64,000 bases of DNA from positions 62,001 through 126,000 of the forward strand of contig NZ_OLKL01000018.1 of NCBI RefSeq assembly GCF_900291015.1. The letters are read 5' to 3'. The notes under the pieces are model-generated. The model saw nothing but the letters and a program-made list of their open reading frames with translations, had not been told where the DNA came from and searched no databases. This DNA is from Pseudomonas persica (GTDB lineage Bacteria; Pseudomonadota; Gammaproteobacteria; Pseudomonadales; Pseudomonadaceae). Each line of letters opens with the position of its first letter. Positions within the stretch are counted from its first letter, which is position 1. Positions 1 to 9,590 of the stretch are shown here, one piece after another. A program made the translations under genes and the position numbers.

Positions 1-56
1 GGCGCAGAATGCTCTACTCTGAGGTACCCGCCTCCCTCTCTTCTGAAGGAAATGCA

Positions 57-581
57 ATGACCCGTCTCCGTGTCCTTTGTGCCGCCGTTGCCCTGGCTTG
101 CGCCAGCGGCCAGGTACTCGCTGCCACCGCCAGCCACAACGCTGCTGCCGAGAAATTCCTGACCCTGGCCAACGCCGACAAGCTGGGCACCCCGGTGTAC
201 ATGCAGGTCCAGCAGATGTTCGCCCAGCGTTTCGCCCAGACCAAGGCCCCGGCCACCAAGCAGCCGCTGCTGGAAAGCTACCAGGCCAAGGCCAACGCCG
301 CGCTGGACAACGCCATCGGCTGGAACAAGCTGAAGCCGAAGATGGTCGATCTGTACACCCAGACCTTCACCGAGCAGGAGCTCAAGGACCTGGTCAAGTT
401 CTACGAATCGCCGCTGGGCAAGAAAGTGCTGCGCGAAATGCCCAAGGTCACCCAGCAGTCGGCCCAGCTGACCCAGCAGAGCCTGGAGCCAGCGGTACCG
501 GTAGTGAACAAGCTGCTGGACGACATGACCAAGGAACTGGACCCGAACGCTGGCAAGGCCGCCGCCCCGGCGAAGAAGTGA
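57..581 (+). CDS. DUF2059 family secreted protein
   Basis: A 174-residue protein with an N-terminal signal peptide: basic MTRLR, a hydrophobic stretch over residues 6-20, and a likely cleavage after VLA near residue 22. The mature part is helical and charged, with the DUF2059-type segment around FTEQELKDLVKFYESPLGKK that is typical of small periplasmic proteins of unknown role. The ATG at 57 is preferred over an upstream in-frame ATG at 9 because GAAGGA lies at 45-50 and the signal peptide starts cleanly there. An Ala/Pro/Lys-rich tail ends the protein. The next gene starts 10 bases later, so co-transcription is likely. The biochemical function is unknown. Confidence 0.8.
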   Translation: MTRLRVLCAAVALACASGQVLAATASHNAAAEKFLTLANADKLGTPVYMQVQQMFAQRFAQTKAPATKQPLLESYQAKANAALDNAIGWNKLKPKMVDLYTQTFTEQELKDLVKFYESPLGKKVLREMPKVTQQSAQLTQQSLEPAVPVVNKLLDDMTKELDPNAGKAAAPAKK

Positions 582-591
582 GTACCCCGCG

Positions 592-888
592 ATGACCATG
601 CAACAGCGTATCGAACAGCAGCTGGCTGCCCTGGCGCCGCAACACCTGCAAGTGCTCAACGAAAGCCACATGCACAGTCGTGGTCAGGAGACCCACTACA
701 AGGCAGTGATCGTCAGCGAGCAGTTTGCCGGGTTGAACAGCGTCAAGCGCCACCAGAAGGTGTACGCCACCATGGGCGAGCTGATGGGCGAGATCCATGC
801 CCTGGCCATCCACACCTACACCGCCGAAGAGTGGGCCAAGGTCGGCGTTGCACCGGCCTCGCCGGTGTGCGCGGGCGGCGGGCACTGA
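592..888 (+). CDS. BolA family protein
   Basis: A 98-residue BolA/IbaG-like protein. The family fold is visible in the conserved run around NESHMHSRGQETHYKAVIVS, then an RHQKVYA motif and a helix with HALAIHTYT. BolA proteins usually partner monothiol glutaredoxins in iron-sulfur cluster or iron handling and can affect cell shape and stress responses; the partner here is not known. The start could be the ATG at 592 or the one at 598. It follows the DUF2059 gene closely and ends before a REP-type inverted repeat. The C-terminal tail (SPVCAGGGH) is short and low in complexity. Confidence 0.85.
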   Translation: MTMQQRIEQQLAALAPQHLQVLNESHMHSRGQETHYKAVIVSEQFAGLNSVKRHQKVYATMGELMGEIHALAIHTYTAEEWAKVGVAPASPVCAGGGH

Positions 889-944
889 AACCTTGCAGTT
901 GTTCTGGTAGAATCCGCACCATCCCAAAGGGGGCTGCTGTGCAG

Positions 945-1001
945 CCCATCGCCGGCAAGCCGGCTCCCACTATCTGTGGGAGCCGGCTTGCCGGCGATGG
1001 G
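945..1001. repeat. REP-type inverted repeat (GCCGGCAAGCCGGCTCCCA class)
   Basis: Two perfect 25-base arms (945-969 and 977-1001) are separated by 7 bases. This is the common Pseudomonas extragenic palindrome. It lies between the bolA-like gene and trhO, where it may stabilise RNA ends or act as a weak terminator. Confidence 0.9.
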
Positions 1002-1076
1002 TCGCGCAGCGGCCCCCTGTTTCTTGTGTAACCCGGTCCGCCCTTTACGAGGGCAACCACCTGGAGATTCTGCTTC

Positions 1077-2009
1077 ATGTCCCAAACCATCGTCGTCGCG
1101 GCGCTGTACAAGTTCGTCACCCTGGAAGACTACGTCGAGCTGCGTGAGCCACTGCTCCAGAGCATGCTCGACAACAATGTCAAAGGCACCCTGCTGCTGG
1201 CCCACGAGGGCATCAACGGCACCGTGTCGGCCACCCGCGAAGGCATCGACGGCCTGCTGGCCTGGCTGCGCAACGACCCGCGCCTGGCCGATGTCGACCA
1301 CAAGGAGTCGTACTGCGACGAACAGCCGTTCTACCGCACCAAGGTCAAGCTCAAGAAAGAGATCGTCACCCTCGGCGTGCCGGGCGTGGACCCGAACCAG
1401 GCGGTCGGCACCTACGTCGAGCCCAAGGACTGGAACGCGCTGATCAGCGACCCGGAAGTGCTGCTTATAGATACCCGTAACGACTACGAAGTGGCCATCG
1501 GCACCTTCAAGGGCGCCATCGACCCGAAGACCGAAACATTCCGCGAGTTCCCCGACTACATCAAGGCCAACTTCGACCCCGGCAAGCACAAGAAGGTTGC
1601 CATGTTCTGCACCGGCGGTATCCGTTGCGAAAAAGCCTCCAGCTACATGCTCGGTGAAGGCTTCGAGGCGGTCTATCATCTTAAGGGCGGCATCCTGAAA
1701 TACTTCGAGGAAGTGCCTCAGGAAGAAAGCCTGTGGGACGGCGACTGCTTCGTCTTCGACAACCGCGTCACGGTGCGCCATGACCTGAGCGAAGGCGAGT
1801 ACGACCAGTGCCACGCCTGCCGCCACCCGATCAATGCAGAGGAGCGCGCGTCCGAACACTATTCGCCAGGGGTCAGCTGCCCGCATTGCTGGGACACCCT
1901 GAGCGAGAAGACCCGGCGTAGCGCCATCGACCGGCAGAAGCAGATCGAGCTGGCCAAGGCCCGCAACCTGCCGCACCCGATCGGTTACAACTACAAAGCC
2001 GAGGCTTGA
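1077..2009 (+). CDS. trhO: tRNA uridine(34) hydroxylase, rhodanese family
   Basis: A 310-residue protein of the TrhO (YceA) family, which hydroxylates U34 of tRNA on the route to 5-(carboxy)methoxyuridine using prephenate-dependent or oxygen-dependent pathways. An N-terminal alpha/beta domain (about 1-95) carries the family motif [11 protein letters not shown] rhodanese domain (about 120-220) has the active loop [11 protein letters not shown] with Cys178 as the predicted catalytic cysteine. A Cys-rich C-terminal part (CHACRHP and CPHCW) is typical of the family. The length matches relatives. The next gene starts 3 bases after the stop. Confidence 0.93.
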   Translation: MSQTIVVAALYKFVTLEDYVELREPLLQSMLDNNVKGTLLLAHEGINGTVSATREGIDGLLAWLRNDPRLADVDHKESYCDEQPFYRTKVKLKKEIVTLGVPGVDPNQAVGTYVEPKDWNALISDPEVLLIDTRNDYEVAIGTFKGAIDPKTETFREFPDYIKANFDPGKHKKVAMFCTGGIRCEKASSYMLGEGFEAVYHLKGGILKYFEEVPQEESLWDGDCFVFDNRVTVRHDLSEGEYDQCHACRHPINAEERASEHYSPGVSCPHCWDTLSEKTRRSAIDRQKQIELAKARNLPHPIGYNYKAEA

Positions 2010-2012
2010 TGC

Positions 2013-2645
2013 ATGTCTGCACGCCTGATCTATGTAATGGACCCGATGTGCTCCTGGTGCTGGGGTTTTGCGCCAGTGGCCGCGGCTCTGATCGCCCAGG
2101 CGCGTGAGGCAGGTGTGCCGACCCGCCTGGTGCCGGGCGGGTTGCGTACCGGCGGCAGTGCCCTGGACAGTTCTACCCGCAAGTACATCCTCGAACACTG
2201 GCAGGCGGTGGCCGATGCCACCGGCCAGCCGTTCCGCTTCGAGGGGGCCATGCCCGACGGCTTCGTCTACGACACCGAGCCGGCCTGCCGTGCCCTGGTC
2301 ACCGCCCGCGAGCTGGACGCCGAGCGTGTCTGGCCACTGCTGGCGCTGATCCAGCGCTCGTTCTACGAGCAGGGCGTGGATGTGACCGTTGCCCCGCATC
2401 TGGTCGAGCTGGCCGAACAGGCAGGCTTCGACCGTGCCGTGTTCGCCGAGGCCTTTGCCCGTGCCGACACCCGCGCCGCCACCGCAGCCGATTTCAGCTG
2501 GGCCCAGGACCTGGGCATCGCCGGTTTCCCGACCCTGCTGGCCGAACGCAATGGCCAACTGGCCCTGCTGACCAACGGCTACCAGCCGCTGGAGCGCCTG
2601 CAACCCTTGCTCGGCCGCTGGCTGCAGCAGGCCGCCTGTGCTTGA
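2013..2645 (+). CDS. DsbA family thioredoxin-fold protein
   Basis: A 210-residue protein with the motif MDPMCSWCWGFAP near the N-terminus, so the predicted redox pair is Cys13-Cys16. The helical insert and the late cis-Pro loop (GIAGFPTLL, about 169-177) are those of DsbA/FrnE-like oxidoreductases. No signal peptide is visible, which suggests a cytoplasmic location unlike classical DsbA. It starts 3 bases after trhO and overlaps the following ABC transporter start by 8 bases, so the three genes are probably translated from one mRNA. The substrate is unknown. Confidence 0.85.
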   Translation: MSARLIYVMDPMCSWCWGFAPVAAALIAQAREAGVPTRLVPGGLRTGGSALDSSTRKYILEHWQAVADATGQPFRFEGAMPDGFVYDTEPACRALVTARELDAERVWPLLALIQRSFYEQGVDVTVAPHLVELAEQAGFDRAVFAEAFARADTRAATAADFSWAQDLGIAGFPTLLAERNGQLALLTNGYQPLERLQPLLGRWLQQAACA

Positions 2646-4470
2646 TGTACCTGGGTCACCCGACCCGGTGCCGGGCAAGCCTCACAGTGCGGCCGATCGA
2701 CTGAGCTGGGCGGAAATCCGCCGCCTGGCCCTGCATCACAAGAAAAACCTCTGGTCAGCCAACCTCATCGCCGTATTGGCGGCCTGCTGCAGCGTGCCCA
2801 TCCCGCTGCTGCTGCCGCTGCTGGTGGACGAAGTGCTGCTGGGCCATGGCAATGCCGCGCTGAAGTGGATGAACCACCTGCTGCCGTCCAGCTGGCAGGT
2901 GGCGGCCGGCTACATCGGCCTGATGTTGCTGCTGACCCTGTGCCTGCGCCTGGCCGCCCTGGCGTTCAACGTGATCCAGGCCAAGCTGTTTGCCGGCCTG
3001 GCCAAGGACATCGTCTATCGCCTGCGCATTCGCCTGATCGAGCGGCTCAAGCGCATCTCGCTGAAGGAATACGAAAGCCTGGGCAGCGGCACGGTGACCA
3101 CCCACCTGGTCACCGACCTGGACACCCTCGACAAATTCGTCGGCGAAACCCTCAGCCGCTTCCTGGTCGCCATGCTGACCCTGACCGGCACGGCGGCCAT
3201 CCTGATCTGGATGCACTGGCAGCTGGCCTTGCTGATATTGCTGTTCAACCCGCTGGTGATCTATTTCACCGTGCAGTTGGGCAAGCGCGTCAAACACCTG
3301 AAAAAGCTCGAGAACGACAGCACCGCGCGGTTTACCCAGGCGCTGGCGGAAACCCTCGACGCCATTCAGGAAATTCGCGCCGGCAACCGCCAGGGCTACT
3401 TCCTCGGTCGTCTCGGCCTGCGCGCCCGCGAAGTGCGAGACTACGCCGTGGACTCGCAATGGAAGAGCGATGCCAGCGGCCGTGCCAGTGGCCTGCTGTT
3501 CCAGTTCGGTATCGATATCTTCCGCGCCGCAGCCATGCTCACCGTGCTGTTCTCCGACTTGTCGATCGGCCAGATGCTGGCGGTGTTCAGCTACCTGTGG
3601 TTCATGATCGGCCCGGTGGAGCAGTTGCTCAACCTGCAATACGCCTATTACGCCGCCGGTGGTGCGTTGAGCCGCCTCAACGAACTGCTGGCGCGTGCCG
3701 ACGAGCCGCAGTACCCGGCCGCCAGCGATCCGTTCGCCGGCCGCGAGACGGTGGGCATCGAAGTGCGTGACCTGCGCTTTGCCTATGCTGACGAGCCGGT
3801 GCTCGAGCACCTCGACCTGTCCATCGCCCCGGGCGAGAAGGTGGCGATCGTTGGTGCCAGCGGTGGTGGCAAGAGCACCCTGGTGCAGCTGTTGCTGGGC
3901 CTTTATAGCGCCCAGGCCGGCACCATCCGCTTTGGCGGTGCCAGCCTGCAGGAAATCGGCCTGGAAACCCTGCGCGAAAACGTCGCGGTGGTGTTGCAGC
4001 ACCCGTCGTTGTTCAACGACACCGTGCGCGCCAACCTGACCATGGGCCGTGACTGCAGCGACGAAGCCTGCTGGCAGGCGCTGCATATCGCCCAGCTGGA
4101 TGCCACCATCGCCGCCTTGCCGCAGGGCCTGGACAGTGTGGTGGGGCGTTCCGGCGTGCGCTTGTCCGGTGGCCAGCGCCAGCGCCTGGCCATTGCCCGC
4201 ATGGTGCTGGCCGAGCCCAAGGTGGTGATCCTCGACGAAGCCACCTCGGCCCTGGATGCGGCCACCGAATACAACTTGCACCAGGCCTTGGCGCGCTTCC
4301 TCAGCGGCCGTACCACACTGATCATCGCCCACCGCCTGTCGGCGGTGAAACAGGCCGACCGGGTTCTGGTATTTGACGGCGGGCATGTGGCCGAGGATGG
4401 CGACCACCAGCAGCTGATTGCCGAGGGTGGGTTGTATGCCAAACTTTATGGGCACCTGCAGCAGAGCTGA
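2638..4470 (+). CDS. ABC transporter, fused permease and ATPase (exporter type)
   Basis: A 610-residue half-transporter of the MsbA-like type I exporter class. The N-terminal half has about six membrane segments beginning near residue 40. The C-terminal ATPase has Walker A GASGGGKST (about 406-414), the signature LSGGQRQR (from about 509), Walker B VVILDEATSALD with the catalytic Glu at about 534, and a switch His in IIAHRLS. The start is GTG at 2638, inside the end of the previous gene; no better in-frame start follows before the first membrane segment. It probably acts as a homodimer. The exported substrate cannot be told from sequence. Confidence 0.88.
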   Translation: MLDVPGSPDPVPGKPHSAADRLSWAEIRRLALHHKKNLWSANLIAVLAACCSVPIPLLLPLLVDEVLLGHGNAALKWMNHLLPSSWQVAAGYIGLMLLLTLCLRLAALAFNVIQAKLFAGLAKDIVYRLRIRLIERLKRISLKEYESLGSGTVTTHLVTDLDTLDKFVGETLSRFLVAMLTLTGTAAILIWMHWQLALLILLFNPLVIYFTVQLGKRVKHLKKLENDSTARFTQALAETLDAIQEIRAGNRQGYFLGRLGLRAREVRDYAVDSQWKSDASGRASGLLFQFGIDIFRAAAMLTVLFSDLSIGQMLAVFSYLWFMIGPVEQLLNLQYAYYAAGGALSRLNELLARADEPQYPAASDPFAGRETVGIEVRDLRFAYADEPVLEHLDLSIAPGEKVAIVGASGGGKSTLVQLLLGLYSAQAGTIRFGGASLQEIGLETLRENVAVVLQHPSLFNDTVRANLTMGRDCSDEACWQALHIAQLDATIAALPQGLDSVVGRSGVRLSGGQRQRLAIARMVLAEPKVVILDEATSALDAATEYNLHQALARFLSGRTTLIIAHRLSAVKQADRVLVFDGGHVAEDGDHQQLIAEGGLYAKLYGHLQQS

Positions 4471-4621
4471 TCCCTCGAAGGCCGCTCCCACAGGGCCAGT
4501 ACAGGCCATGTGCAAACCACCCCTTTCTGTCATAAAAAACCCAACCGCAAGGGTGGCAAATCGCCTACGCTGTGCTTGTCTGGGTTGATTTGCGCCTCAT
4601 CTGCTCTGTGACAGGGACTCC

Positions 4622-7078
4622 ATGAAGGGACATCGCACTCTAGAAGCGCCAAAGTTGCTTGGCATCACCTGGCCCTTCATCGCCGTTGTGATCTTCCAGG
4701 TAGCCTTGGGCAGCCTCAGCCTCTACACGCTCTCGGCCGTGCGTGCCTATGTCGCGGGCGAAAGCCTGTGGTCCAAGGCGCAGAAAGACGCCATCTACTA
4801 CCTCGACCTGTACGCCGAAACCCGCGACGACAGCACCTACCAGCGCTATCGCCAGGCTATCACCGTGCCCCAGGGCGACCACCAGCTGCGCGAGGTGCTC
4901 GACCAGCCCATCCCTGACCTGAACGCCGCGCGCCAGGCCGTGCTGCAAGGCGGCAACCACCCCGACGATGTCGAGCGGATCATCTGGTTCTACCGCAACT
5001 TTCGCAACGTCAGCTACATGCAGACGGCCATCGATTTCTGGGACATCGGCGACGACTACCTGGGCAAGCTGGATATGCTGGCCTTGGAAATGCGCAGCAG
5101 CTTCGCCGCTGGCCCGGTCGACGCCCGCACGGTCAGCGACTGGAAGGCGCGCATCGTCACCATCAACGAAGGGGTAACGCCGGCTGCCAGGGCGTTCAGC
5201 GATGCCTTGGGCGAAGGCTCGCGTATGCTGCTGCGGGTGCTTATGATTACCAACCTGCTGACCGCGATGTTTCTGATCGCCATTGCCTGGCGCCGCTCCA
5301 GCAAGCTGCTGGCCCAGCGCCAAGCCTTTGCCAGCGCCCTGCAGGAAGAAAAGGAGCGGGCGCAGATCACCCTGCAGGCCATTGGCGATGCAGTGATTAC
5401 CGCTGATGTGGAGGGCAGTATTGGCTACATGAACCCGGCCGCCGAGCAACTGACCCACTGGCAGACCGGCCAGGCCCAGGGCCTGCCGCTGTCGGCGCTG
5501 TTCCGCCTGGTGGACGAGCAGGCTGAGGAAGACGGCCGCAGCCTGGTCGAGCAGGTGCTCAGCGGCAGCCTCAAGGGCGGTGCCGAGCATGCCCGGCTGA
5601 TCCAGCGCCTGGACGGTAGCACTGTGTCGGTCAACCTGGTCGGTTCGCCGATCGTCAGTGATGGTCAGGTCAGCGGCATTGTGCTGGTGCTGCACGACAT
5701 GACCCAGGAGCGCCAGTACATCGCCAACCTGTCCTGGCAGGCGACCCACGACGCCCTGACCGGCCTGGCCAACCGTCGCGAGTTCGAATACCGCCTGGAG
5801 CAGGCGCTCAATGACCTGGCGCGCCAGGCCGGGCGGCATTCGCTGATGTTCCTTGACCTCGACCAGTTCAAGCTGGTCAACGACACCTGCGGGCATGCCG
5901 CCGGCGACGAGCTGCTGCGGCACATCTGTGCCGTGCTGCAGTCTGGCCTGCGCGAAGGTGACACCCTGGCCCGGCTGGGTGGTGACGAATTCGGCGTGCT
6001 GTTGGAAAACTGCCCGCCCGACCAGGCCGAGCGCATCGCCGAGCAGTTGCGCCAGCTGGTGCAGAGCCTGCATTTCGTGTGGAAGGGGCGGCCGTTCGTC
6101 ACCACCGTCAGCGTTGGCCTGGTGCACATGGCCCAGGCCCCCGGCACCCTCGAGACCTCGTTGCGTGCTGCCGACATGGCCTGCTACATGGCCAAGGAAA
6201 AGGGCCGCAACCGCGTGCAGGTGTACCATGCCGACGACAGCGAGCTGTCCATGCGTTTTGGCGAAATGGCCTGGATCCAGCGCTTGCACGTGGCCCTGGA
6301 GGAAAACCGCTTCTGCCTGTACGCTCAGGAAATCGCCCCGCTGAAAGCCTTCGAAGGCCCTGGCCATATCGAGATCCTGCTGCGCCTGCACGACGAAAGC
6401 GGCCGTACCATCCTGCCCAGCAGCTTCATCCCGGCGGCCGAGCGTTACGGCTTGATGACCGCGCTGGATCGCTGGGTGGTGCGCAATGTGTTCAAGGTCA
6501 TTCGCCAGTGCCTGGACGAAGGGCGCGAGGGTCCGCTGTCGATCTGCGCGATCAACCTGTCGGGGTCGAGCATTGGCGACGACAAGTTCCTCGAATACCT
6601 GCAACGCCTGTTCGGCGAATATGCCGTCCCGCCGCGGATGATCTGTTTCGAAATCACCGAAACCAGCGCCATAGCCAACCTTGGCAGCGCCATCCGCTTC
6701 ATCAATGAGCTGAAGGGGCTGGGTTGTCGCTTCTCGCTCGATGATTTCTGCGCCGGCATGTCGTCGTTCGCCTATCTCAAGCATTTGCCCGTGGATTACC
6801 TGAAGATCGACGGGAGTTTCGTCAAGGACATGCTCGACGACCCGATCAACCGGGCCATGGTCGAGGTCATCAACCACATCGGTCATGTAATGGGCAAGCG
6901 CACCATTGCCGAATTCGTCGAAACACCCTTGATCGAGCAGGCCTTGCAGGAGATTGGCGTTGATTACGCCCAGGGCTACCTGATTGAACGCCCCCAGGTG
7001 TTCACCAGTGACAGTCTGCAGCGCCAACGGATCGCCACCCGGCCTCTGTTGCAGCGGGCACCTGGCACGTTTCGTTAG
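4622..7078 (+). CDS. Membrane-bound GGDEF/EAL cyclic-di-GMP protein with PAS domain
   Basis: An 818-residue protein. A first membrane segment (about 13-37) and a second (about 203-222) enclose a periplasmic sensor region of about 165 residues. A PAS domain (about 248-365), a GGDEF domain (about 377-535) and an EAL domain (about 555-805) follow. The diguanylate cyclase signature GGDEF (453-457) is intact, and an RxxD inhibitory site (REGD) sits just before it. The EAL domain has EIL at 584-586 in place of EAL, NLSGSS, EITET, DDF and the late KIDGSFVKD lysine, so phosphodiesterase activity is plausible. DDFC replaces the usual DDFG. The direction of net activity is not predictable. Confidence 0.9.
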   Translation: MKGHRTLEAPKLLGITWPFIAVVIFQVALGSLSLYTLSAVRAYVAGESLWSKAQKDAIYYLDLYAETRDDSTYQRYRQAITVPQGDHQLREVLDQPIPDLNAARQAVLQGGNHPDDVERIIWFYRNFRNVSYMQTAIDFWDIGDDYLGKLDMLALEMRSSFAAGPVDARTVSDWKARIVTINEGVTPAARAFSDALGEGSRMLLRVLMITNLLTAMFLIAIAWRRSSKLLAQRQAFASALQEEKERAQITLQAIGDAVITADVEGSIGYMNPAAEQLTHWQTGQAQGLPLSALFRLVDEQAEEDGRSLVEQVLSGSLKGGAEHARLIQRLDGSTVSVNLVGSPIVSDGQVSGIVLVLHDMTQERQYIANLSWQATHDALTGLANRREFEYRLEQALNDLARQAGRHSLMFLDLDQFKLVNDTCGHAAGDELLRHICAVLQSGLREGDTLARLGGDEFGVLLENCPPDQAERIAEQLRQLVQSLHFVWKGRPFVTTVSVGLVHMAQAPGTLETSLRAADMACYMAKEKGRNRVQVYHADDSELSMRFGEMAWIQRLHVALEENRFCLYAQEIAPLKAFEGPGHIEILLRLHDESGRTILPSSFIPAAERYGLMTALDRWVVRNVFKVIRQCLDEGREGPLSICAINLSGSSIGDDKFLEYLQRLFGEYAVPPRMICFEITETSAIANLGSAIRFINELKGLGCRFSLDDFCAGMSSFAYLKHLPVDYLKIDGSFVKDMLDDPINRAMVEVINHIGHVMGKRTIAEFVETPLIEQALQEIGVDYAQGYLIERPQVFTSDSLQRQRIATRPLLQRAPGTFR

Positions 7079-7108
7079 CTAGAGATCGCAAGGATCAAGG
7101 AGCTCAAA

Positions 7109-7894
7109 GTGATTGATGCATTCGTTCGTATCGGCCCTCTGATGGACCCTGCAAGCTACCCCCACTGGGCCCAGCAACTGATTGAAGATTGCCGCGAAAG
7201 CAAGCGCCGGGTCGTGGAGCACGAGTTCTACGCACGGCTGCGCGATGGCCAGTTGAAGCAATCGACCATTCGCCAGTACCTGATCGGTGGCTGGCCGGTG
7301 GTGGAGCAGTTTTCGCTGTACATGGCGCACAACCTGACCAAGACCCGCTATGGTCGGCACCAGGGCGAGGATATGGCGCGGCGCTGGTTGATGCGCAATA
7401 TCCGGGTCGAGCTCAACCATGGCGACTATTGGGTCAGCTGGGCCCAGGCGCATGGCGTGCACCTGCATGAATTGCAGGCGCAGAACGTCCCGGCCGAGCT
7501 GAACGGCCTGAACGACTGGTGCTGGCGTGTGTGTTTCACCGAAAACCTGGCCATCTCCATGGCGGCGACCAATTACGCCATCGAAGGCGCGACCGGAGAA
7601 TGGTCGGCGGTGGTGTGTTCCAGCGACACCTATGCGCTGGGCTTTCCGGAGGATGAGCGCAAGCGGGCGATGAAGTGGCTGAAGATGCATGCCCAGTATG
7701 ACGACGCACACCCATGGGAGGCGCTGGAGATCATTTGCACCCTGGCCGGTGAGAACCCGACGCTGGGGCTGCGTACCGAGCTACGCAGGGCGATATGCAG
7801 GAGCTATGACTGCATGTACCTGTTCCTGGAGCGGTGCATGCAGCTGGAAGGGCGCCAGCAGGAACGTAGGCGCCCGGCGTTGGCGGTGGGCTGA
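7109..7894 (+). CDS. TenA/PqqC-like (heme-oxygenase-fold) family protein
   Basis: A 261-residue all-helical protein of the TenA/THI-4/PqqC superfamily. Motifs typical of the iron-containing members are visible, including EFYARLRDGQL, ELNHGDYWVSWA and NYAIEGATGEW. Such proteins include thiaminases, PqqC and di-iron oxidases; the exact reaction is unknown. The start is GTG at 7109, preceded at 6 bases by AAGGAG (7097-7102), which is better supported than the later ATG at 7142. The gene follows the GGDEF/EAL gene in the same direction with a 30-base gap and may be co-transcribed. A REP-type repeat follows it. Confidence 0.8.
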   Translation: MIDAFVRIGPLMDPASYPHWAQQLIEDCRESKRRVVEHEFYARLRDGQLKQSTIRQYLIGGWPVVEQFSLYMAHNLTKTRYGRHQGEDMARRWLMRNIRVELNHGDYWVSWAQAHGVHLHELQAQNVPAELNGLNDWCWRVCFTENLAISMAATNYAIEGATGEWSAVVCSSDTYALGFPEDERKRAMKWLKMHAQYDDAHPWEALEIICTLAGENPTLGLRTELRRAICRSYDCMYLFLERCMQLEGRQQERRRPALAVG

Positions 7895-7915
7895 TCGTTC
7901 GTCTGTATCGGCCTC

Positions 7916-7997
7916 TTCGCGGGTAAACCCGCTCCCACGGGAGAGTCACCGTCCATGAGGGCAGTGCAGTACCTGTGGGAGCGGGTTTACCCGCGAA
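7916..7997. repeat. REP-type inverted repeat (CGCGGGTAAACCCGCTCCCAC class)
   Basis: Two perfect 23-base arms (7916-7938 and 7975-7997) are separated by 36 bases, between two convergent genes. Each arm also contains a small internal palindrome (GCGGGT-ACCCGC). Confidence 0.9.
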
Positions 7998-8018
7998 AGG
8001 GCCGGTACAGGCAAACCT

Positions 8019-8759
8019 TCACTGGGCGTTGAACGCCTGCCCGTTCACTCCTTTGCTGTCCGGCCCCATCAGGTACAGGTACACCGGCATGATCTCTTCC
8101 GGCAGCGGGTTGTTCTGCGGGTTTTCGCTGGGATAGGCCTGTGCCCGCATCGCCGTGCGCGTGGCGCCGGGGTTGATGCTGTTGGAGCGCACCGGCGCCA
8201 CGCCTTCCAGTTCATCGGCCAGGGTTTGCATCAGGCCTTCGGTGGCGAACTTCGACACGCCATAGGCACCCCAATAGGCCCGGCCCTTGCGCCCGACGCT
8301 GCTGCTGGTGAACACCACCGAAGCGTCTTCCGACAGCTTCAGCAGCGGCAGCAGGGTGCTGGTGAGCATGAAGGTGGCATCGACGTTGATGTGCATCACG
8401 CGCATGAAGTTGTCACCCGACAACTGCTCCAGCGGCGTGCGCGGGCCGATGATCGAAGCATTGTTCAGCAGGCCGTCGAGGCGGCCGAACTGTTCCTCGA
8501 TCATCACCGCCAGTTCATCGTACTGGTGAGGCAGGGCGGTTTCCAGGTTGAACGGGATCACCACCGGCTGCGGGTGCCCGGCGGCTTCGATCTGGTCGTA
8601 GACCTCGTTGAGGTTGGCCTCGGTCTTGCCCAGCAGCAGCACGGTGGCGCCCAGCGCAGCGTAGGCCTTGGCGGCAGCGGCGCCGATGCCGCGGCCGGCA
8701 CCGGTAACCAGGATGACCCGGCCTTGCAGCAGGTCGGGGCGGGCGGTGTAGTCGAACAT
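8019..8759 (-). CDS. yciK: YciK family short-chain dehydrogenase/reductase
   Basis: A 246-residue SDR oxidoreductase. The Rossmann motif TGAGRGIG lies at about 19-26, the NNAS motif follows, and the active-site Ser and YGVSK (Tyr-x-x-x-Lys) are in place. The size and the insert around the LPLLK and SSSVGRKGRAYWGAYG segments match the YciK family, whose substrate is not established. The start has GAAGGA upstream on the minus strand. It is separated by a REP pair from mupP, with which it shares direction. Confidence 0.87.
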   Translation of the reverse strand: MFDYTARPDLLQGRVILVTGAGRGIGAAAAKAYAALGATVLLLGKTEANLNEVYDQIEAAGHPQPVVIPFNLETALPHQYDELAVMIEEQFGRLDGLLNNASIIGPRTPLEQLSGDNFMRVMHINVDATFMLTSTLLPLLKLSEDASVVFTSSSVGRKGRAYWGAYGVSKFATEGLMQTLADELEGVAPVRSNSINPGATRTAMRAQAYPSENPQNNPLPEEIMPVYLYLMGPDSKGVNGQAFNAQ

Positions 8760-8796
8760 GGTAGGTCCTTCGAGTTCGTTGGCGCGGCACCGTCCC

Positions 8797-8886
8797 CTGT
8801 AGGAGCGGGTTTACCCGCGAATGCGTACGATCAGGCGCCGGTGTCGCCTGGGCTGACGCATTCGCAGGTGAAACCCGCTCCCACAG
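8797..8886. repeat. REP-type inverted repeat, imperfect
   Basis: The left arm (8797-8826) contains AGGAGCGGGTTTACCCGCGA and extends through ATGCGT. The right arm (8856-8886) is its imperfect inverted copy, with GGTGAAACCC in place of GGTAAACCC. It lies between yciK and mupP. Confidence 0.82.
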
Positions 8887-8912
8887 GGGCCGTGCTGCGG
8901 TCTAGACGGGAA

Positions 8913-9590
8913 TCAGCAGCCGCACAGCGCGCTGTCGATCACTTTGCGCAGTTCCAGCGGGTGGTCCACCACCACATCGGCGCCCCAGTTGTTGGGGTTG
9001 TCCTCTGGATGAATATAGCCGTAGCGCACTGCCGCCGTGCGGGTACCGGCGTCGCGGCCAGACTCGATGTCGCGCAGGTCGTCGCCGACGAACAGCACGC
9101 TGGCCGGGTCCAGGCCCAGGGTCTTGCAGGCCAGGATCAGCGGCTCGGGGTCGGGCTTGCTGTTTTTCACGTGGTCCGGGCAGATCAGCAGCGCCGAACG
9201 TTCGGCCAGGCCCAGTTGCTGCATGATCGGCTCGGCGAAGCGCACCGGCTTGTTGGTGACCACACCCCACAGCAGGTTGCCTTTCTCGATGTCGGCCAGC
9301 AGCTCGGCCATGCCGTCGAACAGCTTGCTGTGCACCGCGCAGTCGCGCTGGTAGCGCTCGAGGAACTCCAGGCGCAGGGCCTCGAAGCCTTCGGCCTCCG
9401 GGCTCATGGCGAAGGTGGCGGCGACCATCGCCCGGGCACCGCCGGAGATCACGTCGCGGATCAGTTTGTCATCGACGGCCGGCAGGCCGCGCTCGGCGAG
9501 CATCGCCTGGCAGATGGCGATGAAGTCCGGCGCCGTGTCGAGCAAGGTGCCGTCCATGTCGAAGAGTACTGCTTGCAAGCGCATGCTCAT
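8913..9590 (-). CDS. mupP: N-acetylmuramic acid 6-phosphate phosphatase (HAD family)
   Basis: A 225-residue HAD hydrolase with motif [10 protein letters not shown] (nucleophile Asp near residue 11), motif II TNKP, a conserved Lys in NSKPDPEP and motif IV VGDDLRD. It resembles phosphoglycolate phosphatases. The position directly downstream of ubiG is that of MupP in Pseudomonas, which dephosphorylates MurNAc-6-P in the peptidoglycan recycling route that bypasses de novo synthesis and affects fosfomycin tolerance. Its ATG overlaps the ubiG stop by 4 bases. Phosphoglycolate phosphatase activity remains the alternative call. Confidence 0.85.
   Translation of the reverse strand: MSMRLQAVLFDMDGTLLDTAPDFIAICQAMLAERGLPAVDDKLIRDVISGGARAMVAATFAMSPEAEGFEALRLEFLERYQRDCAVHSKLFDGMAELLADIEKGNLLWGVVTNKPVRFAEPIMQQLGLAERSALLICPDHVKNSKPDPEPLILACKTLGLDPASVLFVGDDLRDIESGRDAGTRTAAVRYGYIHPEDNPNNWGADVVVDHPLELRKVIDSALCGC

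Noticed and set aside
816..2678. Long minus-strand open frame (620 codons) opposite trhO and the DsbA-like gene
   Set aside because: It is a GC-rich shadow of real plus-strand genes; the translation has no family motif.
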